DNA of 39,656 bases from a virus, in the IMG/VR virus record IMGVR_UViG_3300042470_000865, positions 1 through 39,656 of that record. One strand, written 5' to 3'. Position numbers and translations under genes: made by a program. Shown here in pieces: positions 31,465 to 38,331 of this stretch. Under the pieces are notes generated by a model that worked only from the letters and a program-made list of their open reading frames with translations, was not told the origin of the DNA and did no database searches. Numbering within the stretch: position 1 is the first letter of the stretch; each line of letters starts with the position of its first letter.

Positions 31465-31596
31465 ATGTCAATCGCTACTTATCGTGGTGTCCGTTATGAC
31501 ACCGATGTTCGCAAAATTGCACCTACTGAAAAGCATGTTGTCACGGAAACCTACCGTGGCGCTAAGCATATCGAGGTCGTGGAGGTGCGGAAATGA
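31465..31596 (+). CDS. DUF4278-like downstream peptide, 43 aa
   Basis: Sits 24 bases after the riboswitch. It has two YRG units: ATYRGVRYD and ETYRGAKHIE. This 'YRG' pattern is that of DUF4278, the peptide usually found behind Downstream-peptide riboswitches. ATG 31465 is preferred because GGAG lies 6 bases upstream; ATG 31459 is too close to it. Small peptides under glutamine riboswitches in cyanobacteria inhibit glutamine synthetase in some cases; whether this one does is unknown. Confidence 0.8.
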   Translation: MSIATYRGVRYDTDVRKIAPTEKHVVTETYRGAKHIEVVEVRK

Positions 31597-31691
31597 AACC
31601 CGCATTCTTAACATGGTTGTTTGCTAAAATGAAAGCAAACGCTCGTATTGAAAAACAATACACTTCGAACAAACCTTCGGGTATTGTTTGA
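31593..31691 (+). CDS. small basic peptide, 32 aa
   Basis: ATG 31593 overlaps the riboswitch-controlled peptide as ATGA and ends at 31691, just before a strong terminator. The sequence MKPAFLTWLFAKMKANARIE, then KQYTSNKPSGIV, is amphipathic and basic. It should be controlled by the same riboswitch. Confidence 0.55.
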   Translation: MKPAFLTWLFAKMKANARIEKQYTSNKPSGIV

Positions 31692-31696
31692 ACCAC

Positions 31697-31720
31697 AAGG
31701 AGGGAAACCTCCTTTTTTTT
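31697..31720 (+). terminator. strong intrinsic terminator
   Basis: AAGGAGG (31697-31703), loop GAAA, CCTCCTT (31708-31714), overlapping a run of eight T. It ends the riboswitch operon. Confidence 0.92.
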
Positions 31721-31733
31721 ATTCTTTACAGTT

Positions 31734-33149
31734 ATGGATTATCAGAGCCCCAATGAGTTTCGGCATAAGAGTACTGACTCTCTATACGCTCATTACAGCT
31801 CTATCGACGAGTATGATTGTAATAAGTTTCCAAACCTTTCTCTGACAACTCCTCAACACTTTAAGTTGCAGTCTGGAGAATCACTCTACATTCCCAAGGG
31901 TTGGTGGCACTGGGTCAAGACAACCAAACGAACGTTTGCGATAAACTACTGGTTTGATAACGAGTTTGCCCTTGACCCATTCACCTTCAACCACACGGTT
32001 GAGTGCAATATCGAGTTACTTCACGGTAAAAAAGTAGCGATCTGGAACTCCGGTGCAGGAGTCAGCATCGAAGAGCAAATGTATATGAGTAACTTCGAGG
32101 ATTTCTACTACTCTGACCTTAACGACAGATACTTAATTACTTTGAAAAACTATCCTCCCGGACACTCAAACTCCGCCGTCAAAGAAACAATATCTGAGTA
32201 TGTTCGTTTTCCAAGTCACCAAGAAATAAAAACAAAAAATGAGTTTGACTTTAACGTCTGGATCTCCAGTAATAGTCACGACACCGGGCTACACTATGAT
32301 GATGAGGACGGAATCTTGACAGTTATTAACGGGGAGAAAGAAATCATTCTTTTTCCTCCCTCTGACTCGCAGTATCTGTATCCCTACGAAGTTTCCTACG
32401 AGTGGCGGAACGTTCAAGCGTATGATTTTCGTTACAATACCGGTCTAAAGATCCGCCCCATTGACGGCATAAGCTGCGCCGAGTTGCTTTACGAAACGTG
32501 CAACGGAGACAAGAGAGTTTTAAGTAATATAAGCAAACTGTACGAGAGATACAAGCATAACCCATGCCTGGTATGGGGGTTCAAAAAACGCGGAGAAGAC
32601 TATCGGTGGGAGTTCTACAACGGTACTCTGAATGATAGTCTCAGAATAACTTCCTGGGACATTTATCCTGATCAGGCAGAGCTTTCCAATCAAGAGCATT
32701 ATTACTACAAATTGGGGGATCAACACCAAGTAGGATTACCTTTCTGGGGTTACGGTAAGTACAGAGAGGGCGATGTTTTGTTGGAGGAAAGTAAAATCTT
32801 TGTTATTGACAGCTATGGCTCTTTTACGGGGAACTATGACGGGTACATGATTGAGCTTGGCTATGGGTCGATAAAAGATCGATTTAAAGATTTAATCCTG
32901 AATAAATACACATGCTACGATATTTGCATTCACAACAAAAAGCCTGGGGAGATATTCGTTCAGTATCTTGGACTTACTAACGAAGAGTTTGTAGAGTTTT
33001 TAACTGTAAACGACTACCCTTCTCACTTAATCAACTTTGTCGCTAATCAAACGAAGGCTGGAACGTATAATCTCAATAACGAGATTACCATTGTCTATAG
33101 CACGGAGACACAAGAAGTTATCCGAAGCGGTTTTTATGGTAACCTGTGA
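31734..33149 (+). CDS. JmjC/cupin-like protein with out-of-order halves
   Basis: A 471-residue protein. Residues 44-73 look like the second half of a JmjC/cupin_8 domain (LQSGESLYIPKGWWHWV, AINYWF), with the distal His at H59. Residues 172-210 look like the first half (FDFNVWISSNSHDTGLHYDD, then KEIILFPPSD), with the H187-x-D189 iron pair. The usual order is reversed, so either a first domain has lost its N-terminus or one domain is permuted. Residues 220-471 are unassigned. Cupin_8 enzymes hydroxylate proteins or small molecules. There is no clear promoter between the terminator and ATG 31734. Confidence 0.6.
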   Translation: MDYQSPNEFRHKSTDSLYAHYSSIDEYDCNKFPNLSLTTPQHFKLQSGESLYIPKGWWHWVKTTKRTFAINYWFDNEFALDPFTFNHTVECNIELLHGKKVAIWNSGAGVSIEEQMYMSNFEDFYYSDLNDRYLITLKNYPPGHSNSAVKETISEYVRFPSHQEIKTKNEFDFNVWISSNSHDTGLHYDDEDGILTVINGEKEIILFPPSDSQYLYPYEVSYEWRNVQAYDFRYNTGLKIRPIDGISCAELLYETCNGDKRVLSNISKLYERYKHNPCLVWGFKKRGEDYRWEFYNGTLNDSLRITSWDIYPDQAELSNQEHYYYKLGDQHQVGLPFWGYGKYREGDVLLEESKIFVIDSYGSFTGNYDGYMIELGYGSIKDRFKDLILNKYTCYDICIHNKKPGEIFVQYLGLTNEEFVEFLTVNDYPSHLINFVANQTKAGTYNLNNEITIVYSTETQEVIRSGFYGNL

Positions 33150-33151
33150 TC

Positions 33152-33160
33152 GGGTAAAAT
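33152..33160 (+). promoter_or_regulatory. GGGTAAAAT box (copy 6)
   Basis: GGGTAAAAT lies 21 nt before ATG 33182, with only a weak TTTATG upstream. Confidence 0.45.
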
Positions 33161-33181
33161 CCAATACATTACAATGAACGC

Positions 33182-33403
33182 ATGAAGGTCCTGAAAGAAG
33201 ACGTGGATCTGGCGTCTTTGCAACCTCGCAATCTCACTAACGATTGCAAACTCGTTCGACGGGCAACAGGCGAGATTGATCTCGTTCGATGCTATAAAAG
33301 TGTCTCAATCTTTGACCATTATTGGGATCGCGGGATTAGGATAGTAAAAATCTGGCATGCGGGCGGAACTCGCAACCCAAAGTTTCAAGAACCTGAGATT
33401 TAG
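33182..33403 (+). CDS. hypothetical protein, 73 aa
   Basis: A compact basic protein (LQPRNLTNDCKLVRRATGEI, DLVRCYKSVSIFDHYWDRGI, RIVKIWHAGGTRNPKFQEPE). The well-ordered alternation of polar and hydrophobic residues suggests a folded domain. No family name known to me. Confidence 0.65.
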   Translation: MKVLKEDVDLASLQPRNLTNDCKLVRRATGEIDLVRCYKSVSIFDHYWDRGIRIVKIWHAGGTRNPKFQEPEI

Positions 33404-33405
33404 TT

Positions 33406-33433
33406 TACGAAACTCTGATAGAGGGTATAATAG
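33406..33433 (+). promoter_or_regulatory. promoter, TTTACG-16-TATAAT
   Basis: TTTACG at 33406-33411 and TATAAT at 33428-33433, the latter within GGGTATAAT. CTCT/AGAG forms a small hairpin in the spacer. ATG 33455 lies 21 nt after the -10 box. Confidence 0.72.
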
Positions 33434-33454
33434 CGGGTAGCATAGGGAAATCCC

Positions 33455-34111
33455 ATGACCTTCGACCGCAATCCGAAATACGGTAAGGATCAATCCTTTT
33501 CGGAAGGCGCTCGTCGCGTAACCGACTTGCTGTGGGAAAACACAGGAGGAGATGTATCGGCTTTCCCCAAGTCCTATCTCGAAAACTTGCGCTATGAGTT
33601 TTCCGACGGTCAAGTTTCGATGCTGGAACTGATTGATCGTGTAGATCTTGGACCTGACGCAACTTACGAAGATTATTGTGAAGTTGTCGATGCTCTTTTA
33701 GCCGTAGACCCTAACCAATGGCCAAACCCAGAGTCCGTCATCTCGGTCCCTGCTGGTCATCTGCAGTATGAGATTGAACCCGAACTCGACTTCAGCGAGT
33801 TTGATTTTGCCGAGGAAGAAGAGGAAGAAGAGATAGAAGAGGAAGAGGTTGTAGTTCAACAACCTTCTGACATGAGTGAAAAAATGGAGTTATTCCTGAA
33901 GAAAGTCATTTCTTCGGTATACTTGGACGGTGTGACAGCAGTAACCGACCCAGAAGGCAATCCACCAAACGAAGCTAACAACTATTTGCTTTCCGAAGAT
34001 GGCAAACAGTTTATGGGAGTTTTCTACGATTCTCCTCCTAACGATCAAGCTAAAAAGTTCCCATTTGTAATCTCGGAGAAATCCGACGGAAACTGGATGA
34101 TCAAATACTAG
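33455..34111 (+). CDS. acidic hypothetical protein, paralogue of 3787-4446
   Basis: A 218-residue protein with the layout of the 3787 gene product: LLWENTGGDVSAFPKSYLENLRYEF, an acidic central run of Glu (EEEEEEEIEEEEVV), then FLKKVISSVY and a final F.G.FYD....K.FPFVIS strand block. It has its own promoter. Function unknown. Confidence 0.72.
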   Translation: MTFDRNPKYGKDQSFSEGARRVTDLLWENTGGDVSAFPKSYLENLRYEFSDGQVSMLELIDRVDLGPDATYEDYCEVVDALLAVDPNQWPNPESVISVPAGHLQYEIEPELDFSEFDFAEEEEEEEIEEEEVVVQQPSDMSEKMELFLKKVISSVYLDGVTAVTDPEGNPPNEANNYLLSEDGKQFMGVFYDSPPNDQAKKFPFVISEKSDGNWMIKY

Positions 34112-34113
34112 CC

Positions 34114-34281
34114 ATGGAAGATACGGATACCAACTACGATATGTCGACCTCCTGCGAAGGCAGCGAGGATCTCAACGGAAAGGACGCTTCGTATCGCAAC
34201 GCCAATATGATTTCTGCCCCCCGCACAATCTTAAAGCGTCGGATTAGAGGAGCCCTGGTGCCTTTGAGGAGCATGGAATGA
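34114..34281 (+). CDS. hypothetical protein, 55 aa
   Basis: ATG 34114 lies two bases after the previous stop region. The acidic start (MEDTDTNYDMSTSCEGSEDL) and basic end (KRRIRGALVPLRS) are likely disordered. The stop overlaps the next start as ATGA, which supports it. Confidence 0.5.
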   Translation: MEDTDTNYDMSTSCEGSEDLNGKDASYRNANMISAPRTILKRRIRGALVPLRSME

Positions 34282-34532
34282 AGCACTTAATCCGTAGCTT
34301 TCAGTCTCACGTTGGTGAGCGCGGTTGCCATTTTTATGACAATGAGAACTGCAACTTTTTAACATGGAGAGAAGTATTTCAGTTTATGGATGCTCTTCCC
34401 TCGGAAAAAGGCACGTCGTTTATGGATCGCTTAACCGAAACTCTGGCAAACTATAACCCCGACAATGAGTTTCTCGCTGTACAGCAGAACGGAGATTCAG
34501 TGTCAGTAGAACTATATTCTCAATCACGATGA
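34278..34532 (+). CDS. hypothetical protein, 84 aa
   Basis: Contains an N-terminal H-V-G-x-R-G-C-H segment and a helical middle (LTWREVFQFMDAL). No family recognised. ATGA coupling to the preceding gene. Confidence 0.55.
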   Translation: MKHLIRSFQSHVGERGCHFYDNENCNFLTWREVFQFMDALPSEKGTSFMDRLTETLANYNPDNEFLAVQQNGDSVSVELYSQSR

Positions 34533-34536
34533 GGTG

Positions 34537-34719
34537 ATGGACGAAACAGAATACCTTAAATCGCAGTTTCGATGCCCGATTTGCGGTGCGCTGATTGGTT
34601 GTAAAAACATAACAGATAACGTCGAATGTAGTATCGAAGAGTTTCATAATCATGTGAAACAATGTAGGGACGAAAGCAGGGTAAAACCTGGAAGGATTCG
34701 GTACGAAAATGAGGACTGA
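34537..34719 (+). CDS. small zinc-finger protein, 60 aa
   Basis: CPIC at residues 13-16, then H-N-H-V-K-Q-C after a 20-residue loop, gives a C2-H-C type zinc finger, likely DNA- or RNA-binding. ATG 34537 follows a GAGG site; GTG 34534 is also in frame. Confidence 0.65.
   Translation: MDETEYLKSQFRCPICGALIGCKNITDNVECSIEEFHNHVKQCRDESRVKPGRIRYENED
34679..34687 (+). promoter_or_regulatory. GGGTAAAAC box (copy 7)
   Basis: GGGTAAAAC in a CAGG-GTAAAA-CCTG hairpin, 21 nt before ATG 34709. Confidence 0.5.
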
Positions 34720-35044
34720 TTGTTTCTCAGACGAAGCCATGCTTGCCGCTTATCAACTAGCGGCAGAGAAAGCTAGCAGCGATTTCGAAAGTTTCGCTGA
34801 GCAGAGTCGAGTATTTGACTTTGCTGTAAGTGCTTTGGGAGCAGGGCTGTCTATGGACGTGGAATGTGACACTGGTCTTCCCGTATCAACTCCTGCAGAA
34901 AAGCGAGAGAAACTGTTTCAAAATAAGTTAAAAGCGTCTCAGCAAAAAGCCAATAAGATCGCAGATAAACAGCGACGTGTTCAAGAAGCACTCGCTAAGA
35001 AAATGACCCGCAAACTTCGCAAAGAACAGCGAGCAAAATCATGA
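34709..35044 (+). CDS. hypothetical protein, 111 aa
   Basis: The N-terminal half is helical (DEAMLAAYQLAAEKASSDFE), the C-terminal half a Lys/Arg/Gln-rich helix (KADKQRR-like: ANKIADKQRRVQEALAKKMT). It overlaps the zinc-finger gene by 11 bases and dps by ATGA. Function unknown. Confidence 0.6.
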   Translation: MRTDCFSDEAMLAAYQLAAEKASSDFESFAEQSRVFDFAVSALGAGLSMDVECDTGLPVSTPAEKREKLFQNKLKASQQKANKIADKQRRVQEALAKKMTRKLRKEQRAKS

Positions 35045-35475
35045 ACGAAGAGTTTTCCGTCCTCTCAAGCAAAATCGTCAAGTATCTGAACGACGCTACT
35101 ATTGTCGCTCGCTTGTCACATTGGAACGTTCGCGGGAGCAACTTTTACGAAGCTCACTTGATGTTTGAACGAATCTATAACGATCTGGCCGACCAGATGG
35201 ATTCCCTCGTCGAGCAACTCCGTGCCTGCGGGTTTAATCCTGATTTCGACCTGTTCAAGGGTCCTGGGATCTCAATGGAGTATTACGATTGCCATTCAAC
35301 AGCTGAGCTGACTCTAGATTACGTGATGGCTCTGGATGGTACCATTGCCTTGTTCTACGCATTCTGCGAGAAAAACAAGCAAGACCCCCGTCTTGTTGCT
35401 GTCGGTAATCAGATGCAAGCGATGTCATCTGTGGTTCTCGGTGACATGTATCTTCTTCAGTCCTACTTAGCCTGA
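35041..35475 (+). CDS. dps: Dps-like ferritin protein
   Basis: A 144-residue Dps family protein. The inter-subunit ferroxidase ligands are visible: H27 (SHWNVRG), H39 (EAHL), and D54 and E58 (QMDSLVEQL). Dps cages oxidise and store iron and protect DNA from peroxide. The usual DNA-binding Lys tail is absent, so peroxide and iron handling is the likelier job. It fits the Hli-peroxiredoxin stress theme. Confidence 0.85.
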   Translation: MNEEFSVLSSKIVKYLNDATIVARLSHWNVRGSNFYEAHLMFERIYNDLADQMDSLVEQLRACGFNPDFDLFKGPGISMEYYDCHSTAELTLDYVMALDGTIALFYAFCEKNKQDPRLVAVGNQMQAMSSVVLGDMYLLQSYLA

Positions 35476-35476
35476 G

Positions 35477-35503
35477 TTTACTTGAAAGGTGCTGGGCTAT
35501 AGT
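35477..35503 (+). promoter_or_regulatory. promoter in inverted repeat, TTTACT-15-TATAGT
   Basis: TTTACT at 35477-35482 and TATAGT at 35498-35503. CTGAG-T-TTACT and AGTAA-G-CTCAG form an 11-base inverted repeat with one mismatch that includes both boxes. Confidence 0.6.
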
Positions 35504-35525
35504 AAGCTCAGTGTTCGATCGAGCA

Positions 35526-35687
35526 ATGTTCCTAGTTGTAAATGCCGAAGGTAAATACTGGGACGGTTTCGGTTGGAGTTTGCAAGGAAAAGAGTTTCTC
35601 TCGATCCCTGCTGCTACCCGATCTCTTTACGAGGAGGGTGAAGACCTAGACAACGCTCAGATTTTACCGAAAGAAGAGGCAGTATGA
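35526..35687 (+). CDS. hypothetical protein, 53 aa
   Basis: MFLVVNAEGKYWDGFGWSLQ, then GKEFLSIPAATRSLYEEGED, a compact small protein of a type seen in other cyanophages. It has its own promoter and is coupled to the next gene by ATGA. Function unknown. Confidence 0.65.
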   Translation: MFLVVNAEGKYWDGFGWSLQGKEFLSIPAATRSLYEEGEDLDNAQILPKEEAV

Positions 35688-35875
35688 TTCCACCTCGCAT
35701 GGTACCGCCAGGAGTTCTTCAGCTCTATGAGGTAGAGGGAGACACCAAAACTCTTATTCAAGAACTTCCTACTTCACTAAAAAACAGAGAGAAAATCAAT
35801 CAAATGCGTAACGACATTTTGATGGTTCATCCTAAGAAAACAATCGTTATTACAGAAAACAATGCCTGGAACTGA
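35684..35875 (+). CDS. hypothetical protein, 63 aa
   Basis: Contains a short beta-rich start (PGVLQLYEVEG) and a helix (KNREKINQMRNDI). It overlaps the AbrB-like gene by 14 bases. Function unknown. Confidence 0.55.
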   Translation: MIPPRMVPPGVLQLYEVEGDTKTLIQELPTSLKNREKINQMRNDILMVHPKKTIVITENNAWN

Positions 35876-36065
35876 CTCTCCTCATTTTATTACTCACTGT
35901 GAAGAAGACGAAGATGGAAACCTTGTTCTCAACTTTCCGGAAGAACTTTTGGATGCAATGGGCTGGGGTGAAGGAACGACTCTCGACATCGATGTCATCG
36001 GAGACCGGATCGTGCTGCGAGAAGTTCGACAAACAGGTTCTGAAGAAGCTGGCGTTCCTGGCTGA
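35862..36065 (+). CDS. AbrB/SpoVT-like transcription regulator
   Basis: A 67-residue protein. Residues 19-53 match the AbrB/SpoVT swapped-hairpin DNA-binding fold: NLVLNFPEELLDAMGWGEGT, then TLDIDVIGDRIVLREV. Such dimers bind AT-rich promoter DNA, so it may regulate phage or host genes. Antitoxins also use this fold, but no toxin gene is adjacent. Confidence 0.82.
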   Translation: MPGTDSPHFITHCEEDEDGNLVLNFPEELLDAMGWGEGTTLDIDVIGDRIVLREVRQTGSEEAGVPG

Positions 36066-36135
36066 AGAGAACCGCCGTTTGAAAGAAGAGATTCGTATAC
36101 GCGATCTGCAAGATAATCCGAGCCATGACGTTTGA
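35992..36135 (+). CDS. possible coiled-coil peptide, 47 aa
   Basis: An overlapping frame that ends at 36135 with a clear coiled coil (VLKKLAFLAEENRRLKEEIR). It covers the 59-base gap between the AbrB-like gene and the next one. The start is uncertain; ATG 35992 would overlap the AbrB-like gene by 74 bases. Confidence 0.4.
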   Translation: MSSETGSCCEKFDKQVLKKLAFLAEENRRLKEEIRIRDLQDNPSHDV

Positions 36136-36394
36136 TTTGATTGTCGGGTCCGGTAACAAATATATGACAACCATTCGTCTTGACAATCGAAACACTACTA
36201 CTCAAGTATGGTGGTGCGAGGGCAAGCAAGAGTGGCACTGGTGCCTTGTGTGGGAAGACGGAGGTCCGTGGGGTACACACATGCACAATGGGACTGCTCC
36301 AACAAAAGAGCAAGCCAGAGCCGATATTACCAAAACAATGATTTGGATCGAAGATAAATGGCCGACGCTTGAATACTTTGAGAACAACTGGTAA
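36125..36394 (+). CDS. hypothetical protein, 89 aa
   Basis: A Trp/His-rich protein (VWWCEGKQEWHWCLVWEDGG, PWGTHMHNGTAPTKEQARAD), possibly a compact beta domain followed by a helix. It ends in a TAATG overlap with the next oxygenase. No family recognised. Confidence 0.6.
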   Translation: MTFDLIVGSGNKYMTTIRLDNRNTTTQVWWCEGKQEWHWCLVWEDGGPWGTHMHNGTAPTKEQARADITKTMIWIEDKWPTLEYFENNW

Positions 36395-36894
36395 TGAAAA
36401 TCTACAACAACGTTCTAACCGACGAAACGATTCAAAAAATTCGAAACGAAACCAATCAAACTCGGGGTGACTGTGTATGGCGCTCAAGTGTTTTGTCCTG
36501 GGTTGGTGAGATTCAACGAGGTATCTTGGCTTCAGTTGCTTGTAAAGATATAAGCCCAGAGCTGGCGGAATCCATTGAGAGACAAGTCAAGCATTTGCTC
36601 CCCCCGCATGATGAGCTTTATCAGCAGATTTACGTGTGGCCGAGGGCATCTGGGATCTCTGCTCATAACGACGGAAATAAAAAGTTTGGGGCAACTATCT
36701 ATCTCAACCATGATTGGGAACTTGATTTTGGCGGATTGTTCGTTTGGAAAGATAAAGAAACCGAAGAACTAAAAGTGAGAATGCCTGAGTATAACTCGAT
36801 GGTTTTGAATGATGACGAAGAACTTCATCTGGTAACTCCGGTTGCTTTCAACTGCATGGCACTGCGTCACACGGTGCAAATATGGGGACTGTAA
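36394..36894 (+). CDS. 2OG-Fe(II) oxygenase, prolyl-4-hydroxylase-like
   Basis: A 166-residue dioxygenase. The iron triad is H91, D93 (ISAHNDG) and H145 (EELHLV), and R158 is placed to bind 2-oxoglutarate. LNHDWELDFGGLFVW is the usual strand and turn before the distal His. It belongs to the phage 2OG set in this window but is a separate subfamily from the left-end tandem copies. The substrate is unknown. Confidence 0.85.
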   Translation: MKIYNNVLTDETIQKIRNETNQTRGDCVWRSSVLSWVGEIQRGILASVACKDISPELAESIERQVKHLLPPHDELYQQIYVWPRASGISAHNDGNKKFGATIYLNHDWELDFGGLFVWKDKETEELKVRMPEYNSMVLNDDEELHLVTPVAFNCMALRHTVQIWGL

Positions 36895-36928
36895 CTTTTT
36901 CGCCCTTGTCAATACACTTGATCGTCTG

Positions 36929-37642
36929 ATGGACCTAGACTCTTTCTATTCTGAAAACGAAATTAAAGCCTGGGAAACCGTTCTAGGCCAAAAGATGCAC
37001 TACCATTATGGTGTAAAAAGCGATAAGAATGACGTTTTCGATCAAGCAATCATTGATCTACTAGAGTTTATACAACCAGGATCTAAAATCTTAGACTGTG
37101 GATGCGGATGGGGTGGACCTGCAAAGTTAATCAAACGCGAACTGAATTGTGATATTACGGGGATCACCATCTCTAAAGCCCAGGCGGATTACATCAAGGA
37201 CTTTCCTGTTTTATGCGAAAACTTAGAGTTTTACACTCCTGACACCAACTATGATGTGGCCTTGTTCGTAGAAAGTTTCACTCACGTGGTAAATACTGCT
37301 GATATGCTGAAACGTTTCAGCCCTTATGTGGAGTCTATTATCGTCAAGGACTTTGTTTCTGAAACTCATCAAAGTCTCCCTAACTGGGGAATGACGATTC
37401 GGTCGAAAAAAGTTTTTATTGATGAACTTGAGTCAGCAGGATACGAAGTGAAAACCTACTATGAGGTTAATGACTTTATTGCACCGACAATTGAGTTCTG
37501 GAAAAATAACTTAAAAAAGTTAAACCCAGAAGAAATCACGGGACACTTAATGTTATTGAACGAGCTTTGCCAATGGCTCGAAAATATTAATGAGAGAGAT
37601 CTTGACATAAGCGAGTGTGTTATTCACGCTCAACGCAGGTGA
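36929..37642 (+). CDS. class I SAM-dependent methyltransferase
   Basis: A 237-residue methyltransferase with motif I ILDCGCGWGGPAKLI, which binds S-adenosylmethionine, and GITISKAQADYI, resembling the cyclopropane-fatty-acid-synthase/mycolic-type group. A later HVVN-x-A-x-M-L helix and FVSETHQSLPNWG segment fit the fold. It could modify a small molecule, lipid or nucleotide; the target cannot be read. ATG 36929 is preferred to ATG 36842, which overlaps the oxygenase. Confidence 0.8.
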   Translation: MDLDSFYSENEIKAWETVLGQKMHYHYGVKSDKNDVFDQAIIDLLEFIQPGSKILDCGCGWGGPAKLIKRELNCDITGITISKAQADYIKDFPVLCENLEFYTPDTNYDVALFVESFTHVVNTADMLKRFSPYVESIIVKDFVSETHQSLPNWGMTIRSKKVFIDELESAGYEVKTYYEVNDFIAPTIEFWKNNLKKLNPEEITGHLMLLNELCQWLENINERDLDISECVIHAQRR

Positions 37643-37652
37643 AGACGGTTTC

Positions 37653-37670
37653 CCGTACCCTGAGGTACGG
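37653..37670 (+). terminator. hairpin before the tRNA cluster
   Basis: CCGTACC (37653-37659), loop CTGA, GGTACGG (37664-37670). There is no T run, so termination is probable but not certain. Confidence 0.55.
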
Positions 37671-37679
37671 TCTCCACGC

Positions 37680-37708
37680 TTTACTTCGTCTCCGAGAAAG
37701 ACTATAAT
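37680..37708 (+). promoter_or_regulatory. tRNA cluster promoter, TTTACT-17-TATAAT
   Basis: TTTACT at 37680-37685 and TATAAT at 37703-37708, spaced 17 bp, 16 bases before the first tRNA. Confidence 0.75.
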
Positions 37709-37724
37709 GTAAGGGTGGTTGAAA

Positions 37725-37796
37725 CGGGATGTAGCGCAGCGGTAGCGCGTCTGCTTTGGGAGCAGAATGTCGCAGGTTCGATCCCTGCCATCCCGA
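37725..37796 (+). tRNA. tRNA-Pro (UGG)
   Basis: Acceptor CGGGATG/CATCCCG, D stem GCGC/GCGC, anticodon stem TCTGC/GCAGA with loop TTTGGGA giving anticodon TGG, and T arm with TTCGATC. CCA is not encoded. Confidence 0.95.
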
Positions 37797-37797
37797 T

Positions 37798-37849
37798 TGC
37801 CTAGTTCTGGGGTCCTCCGTTGGTAGAGGGTTGCCCTTCCTAGGCACCT
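37798..37849 (+). pseudogene. tRNA-like remnant (tRNA-Gly type)
   Basis: A D stem CCTC/GAGG around CGTTGGTA and an anticodon-like arm TTGCC-CTTCCTA-GGCA (anticodon TCC, Gly) are visible. The sequence then runs straight into tRNA-Tyr; no T arm or 3' acceptor strand remains. Confidence 0.45.
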
Positions 37850-37931
37850 GGGAAGATTTCCGAGTGGTTAAAGGAATCTGACTGTAAATCAGACGGCTCT
37901 GCCTTCACAAGTTCGAATCTTGTTCTTCCCA
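37850..37931 (+). tRNA. tRNA-Tyr (GUA)
   Basis: Acceptor GGGAAGA/TCTTCCC, anticodon stem TCTGA/TCAGA with loop CTGTAAA giving GTA, and a long variable arm. CCA is not encoded. Confidence 0.95.
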
Positions 37932-37933
37932 TT

Positions 37934-38005
37934 GCCGCCATAGCACAGTGGTAGTGCGCACCCTTGGTAAGGGTGAGGTCCCGAGTTCAAGTCTCGGTGG
38001 TGGCT
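37934..38005 (+). tRNA. tRNA-Thr (GGU)
   Basis: Acceptor GCCGCCA/TGGTGGC with one G-U pair, anticodon stem CACCC/GGGTG with loop TTGGTAA giving GGT, T arm CCGAG/CTCGG. CCA is not encoded. Confidence 0.95.
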
Positions 38006-38165
38006 TTGGTGCGCGTTAGGCAGATAGCCTAGAAGGCGACCAAAGAGGGTGCAACAAGGAACGTTGCATTAAACGAAGGATCCCCTAAGCTGCATCGTAG
38101 AAATAGCGAAACTTGCTTCAGCATAAGTCGCCCAGTCGCTAAACGTAGGCAGACATCCTCGCCCT
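38006..38165 (+). ncRNA. structured spacer RNA between tRNAs
   Basis: No tRNA or protein is found in this spacer. Stems include TTTGGT (38005-38010) with ACCAAA, an inner TAGGC/GCCTA hairpin, TGCAAC/GTTGCA with a 7-base loop, and TAGCGA paired to TCGCTA around an ACTTGC/GC-AAGT hairpin. It would be cotranscribed with the tRNAs. T4 phage also has stable RNAs of unknown role in its tRNA cluster. Confidence 0.4.
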
Positions 38166-38169
38166 GCTT

Positions 38170-38259
38170 GGAAGAGTGGCCGAGTGGTTGAAGGCGCAAC
38201 ATTGGAAATGTTGTTAAGGAGCAATCTTTACAGAGGTTCGAATCCTCTCTCTTCCGCCA
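38170..38259 (+). tRNA. tRNA-Ser (GGA)
   Basis: Acceptor GGAAGAG/CTCTTCC, anticodon stem CAACA/TGTTG with loop TTGGAAA giving GGA, long variable arm. Discriminator G is followed by an encoded CCA at 38257-38259. Confidence 0.95.
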
Positions 38260-38331
38260 CGTCGATTGGCGCAGCGGTAGCGCAACACCTTGACATGGTG
38301 GAGGTCACTGGTTCAAATCCAGTATCGACGA
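38260..38331 (+). tRNA. tRNA-Val (GAC)
   Basis: Starts directly after the CCA of tRNA-Ser. Acceptor CGTCGAT/ATCGACG, anticodon stem ACACC/GGTGG with loop TTGACAT giving GAC, T arm CTGG/CCAG. Confidence 0.93.
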
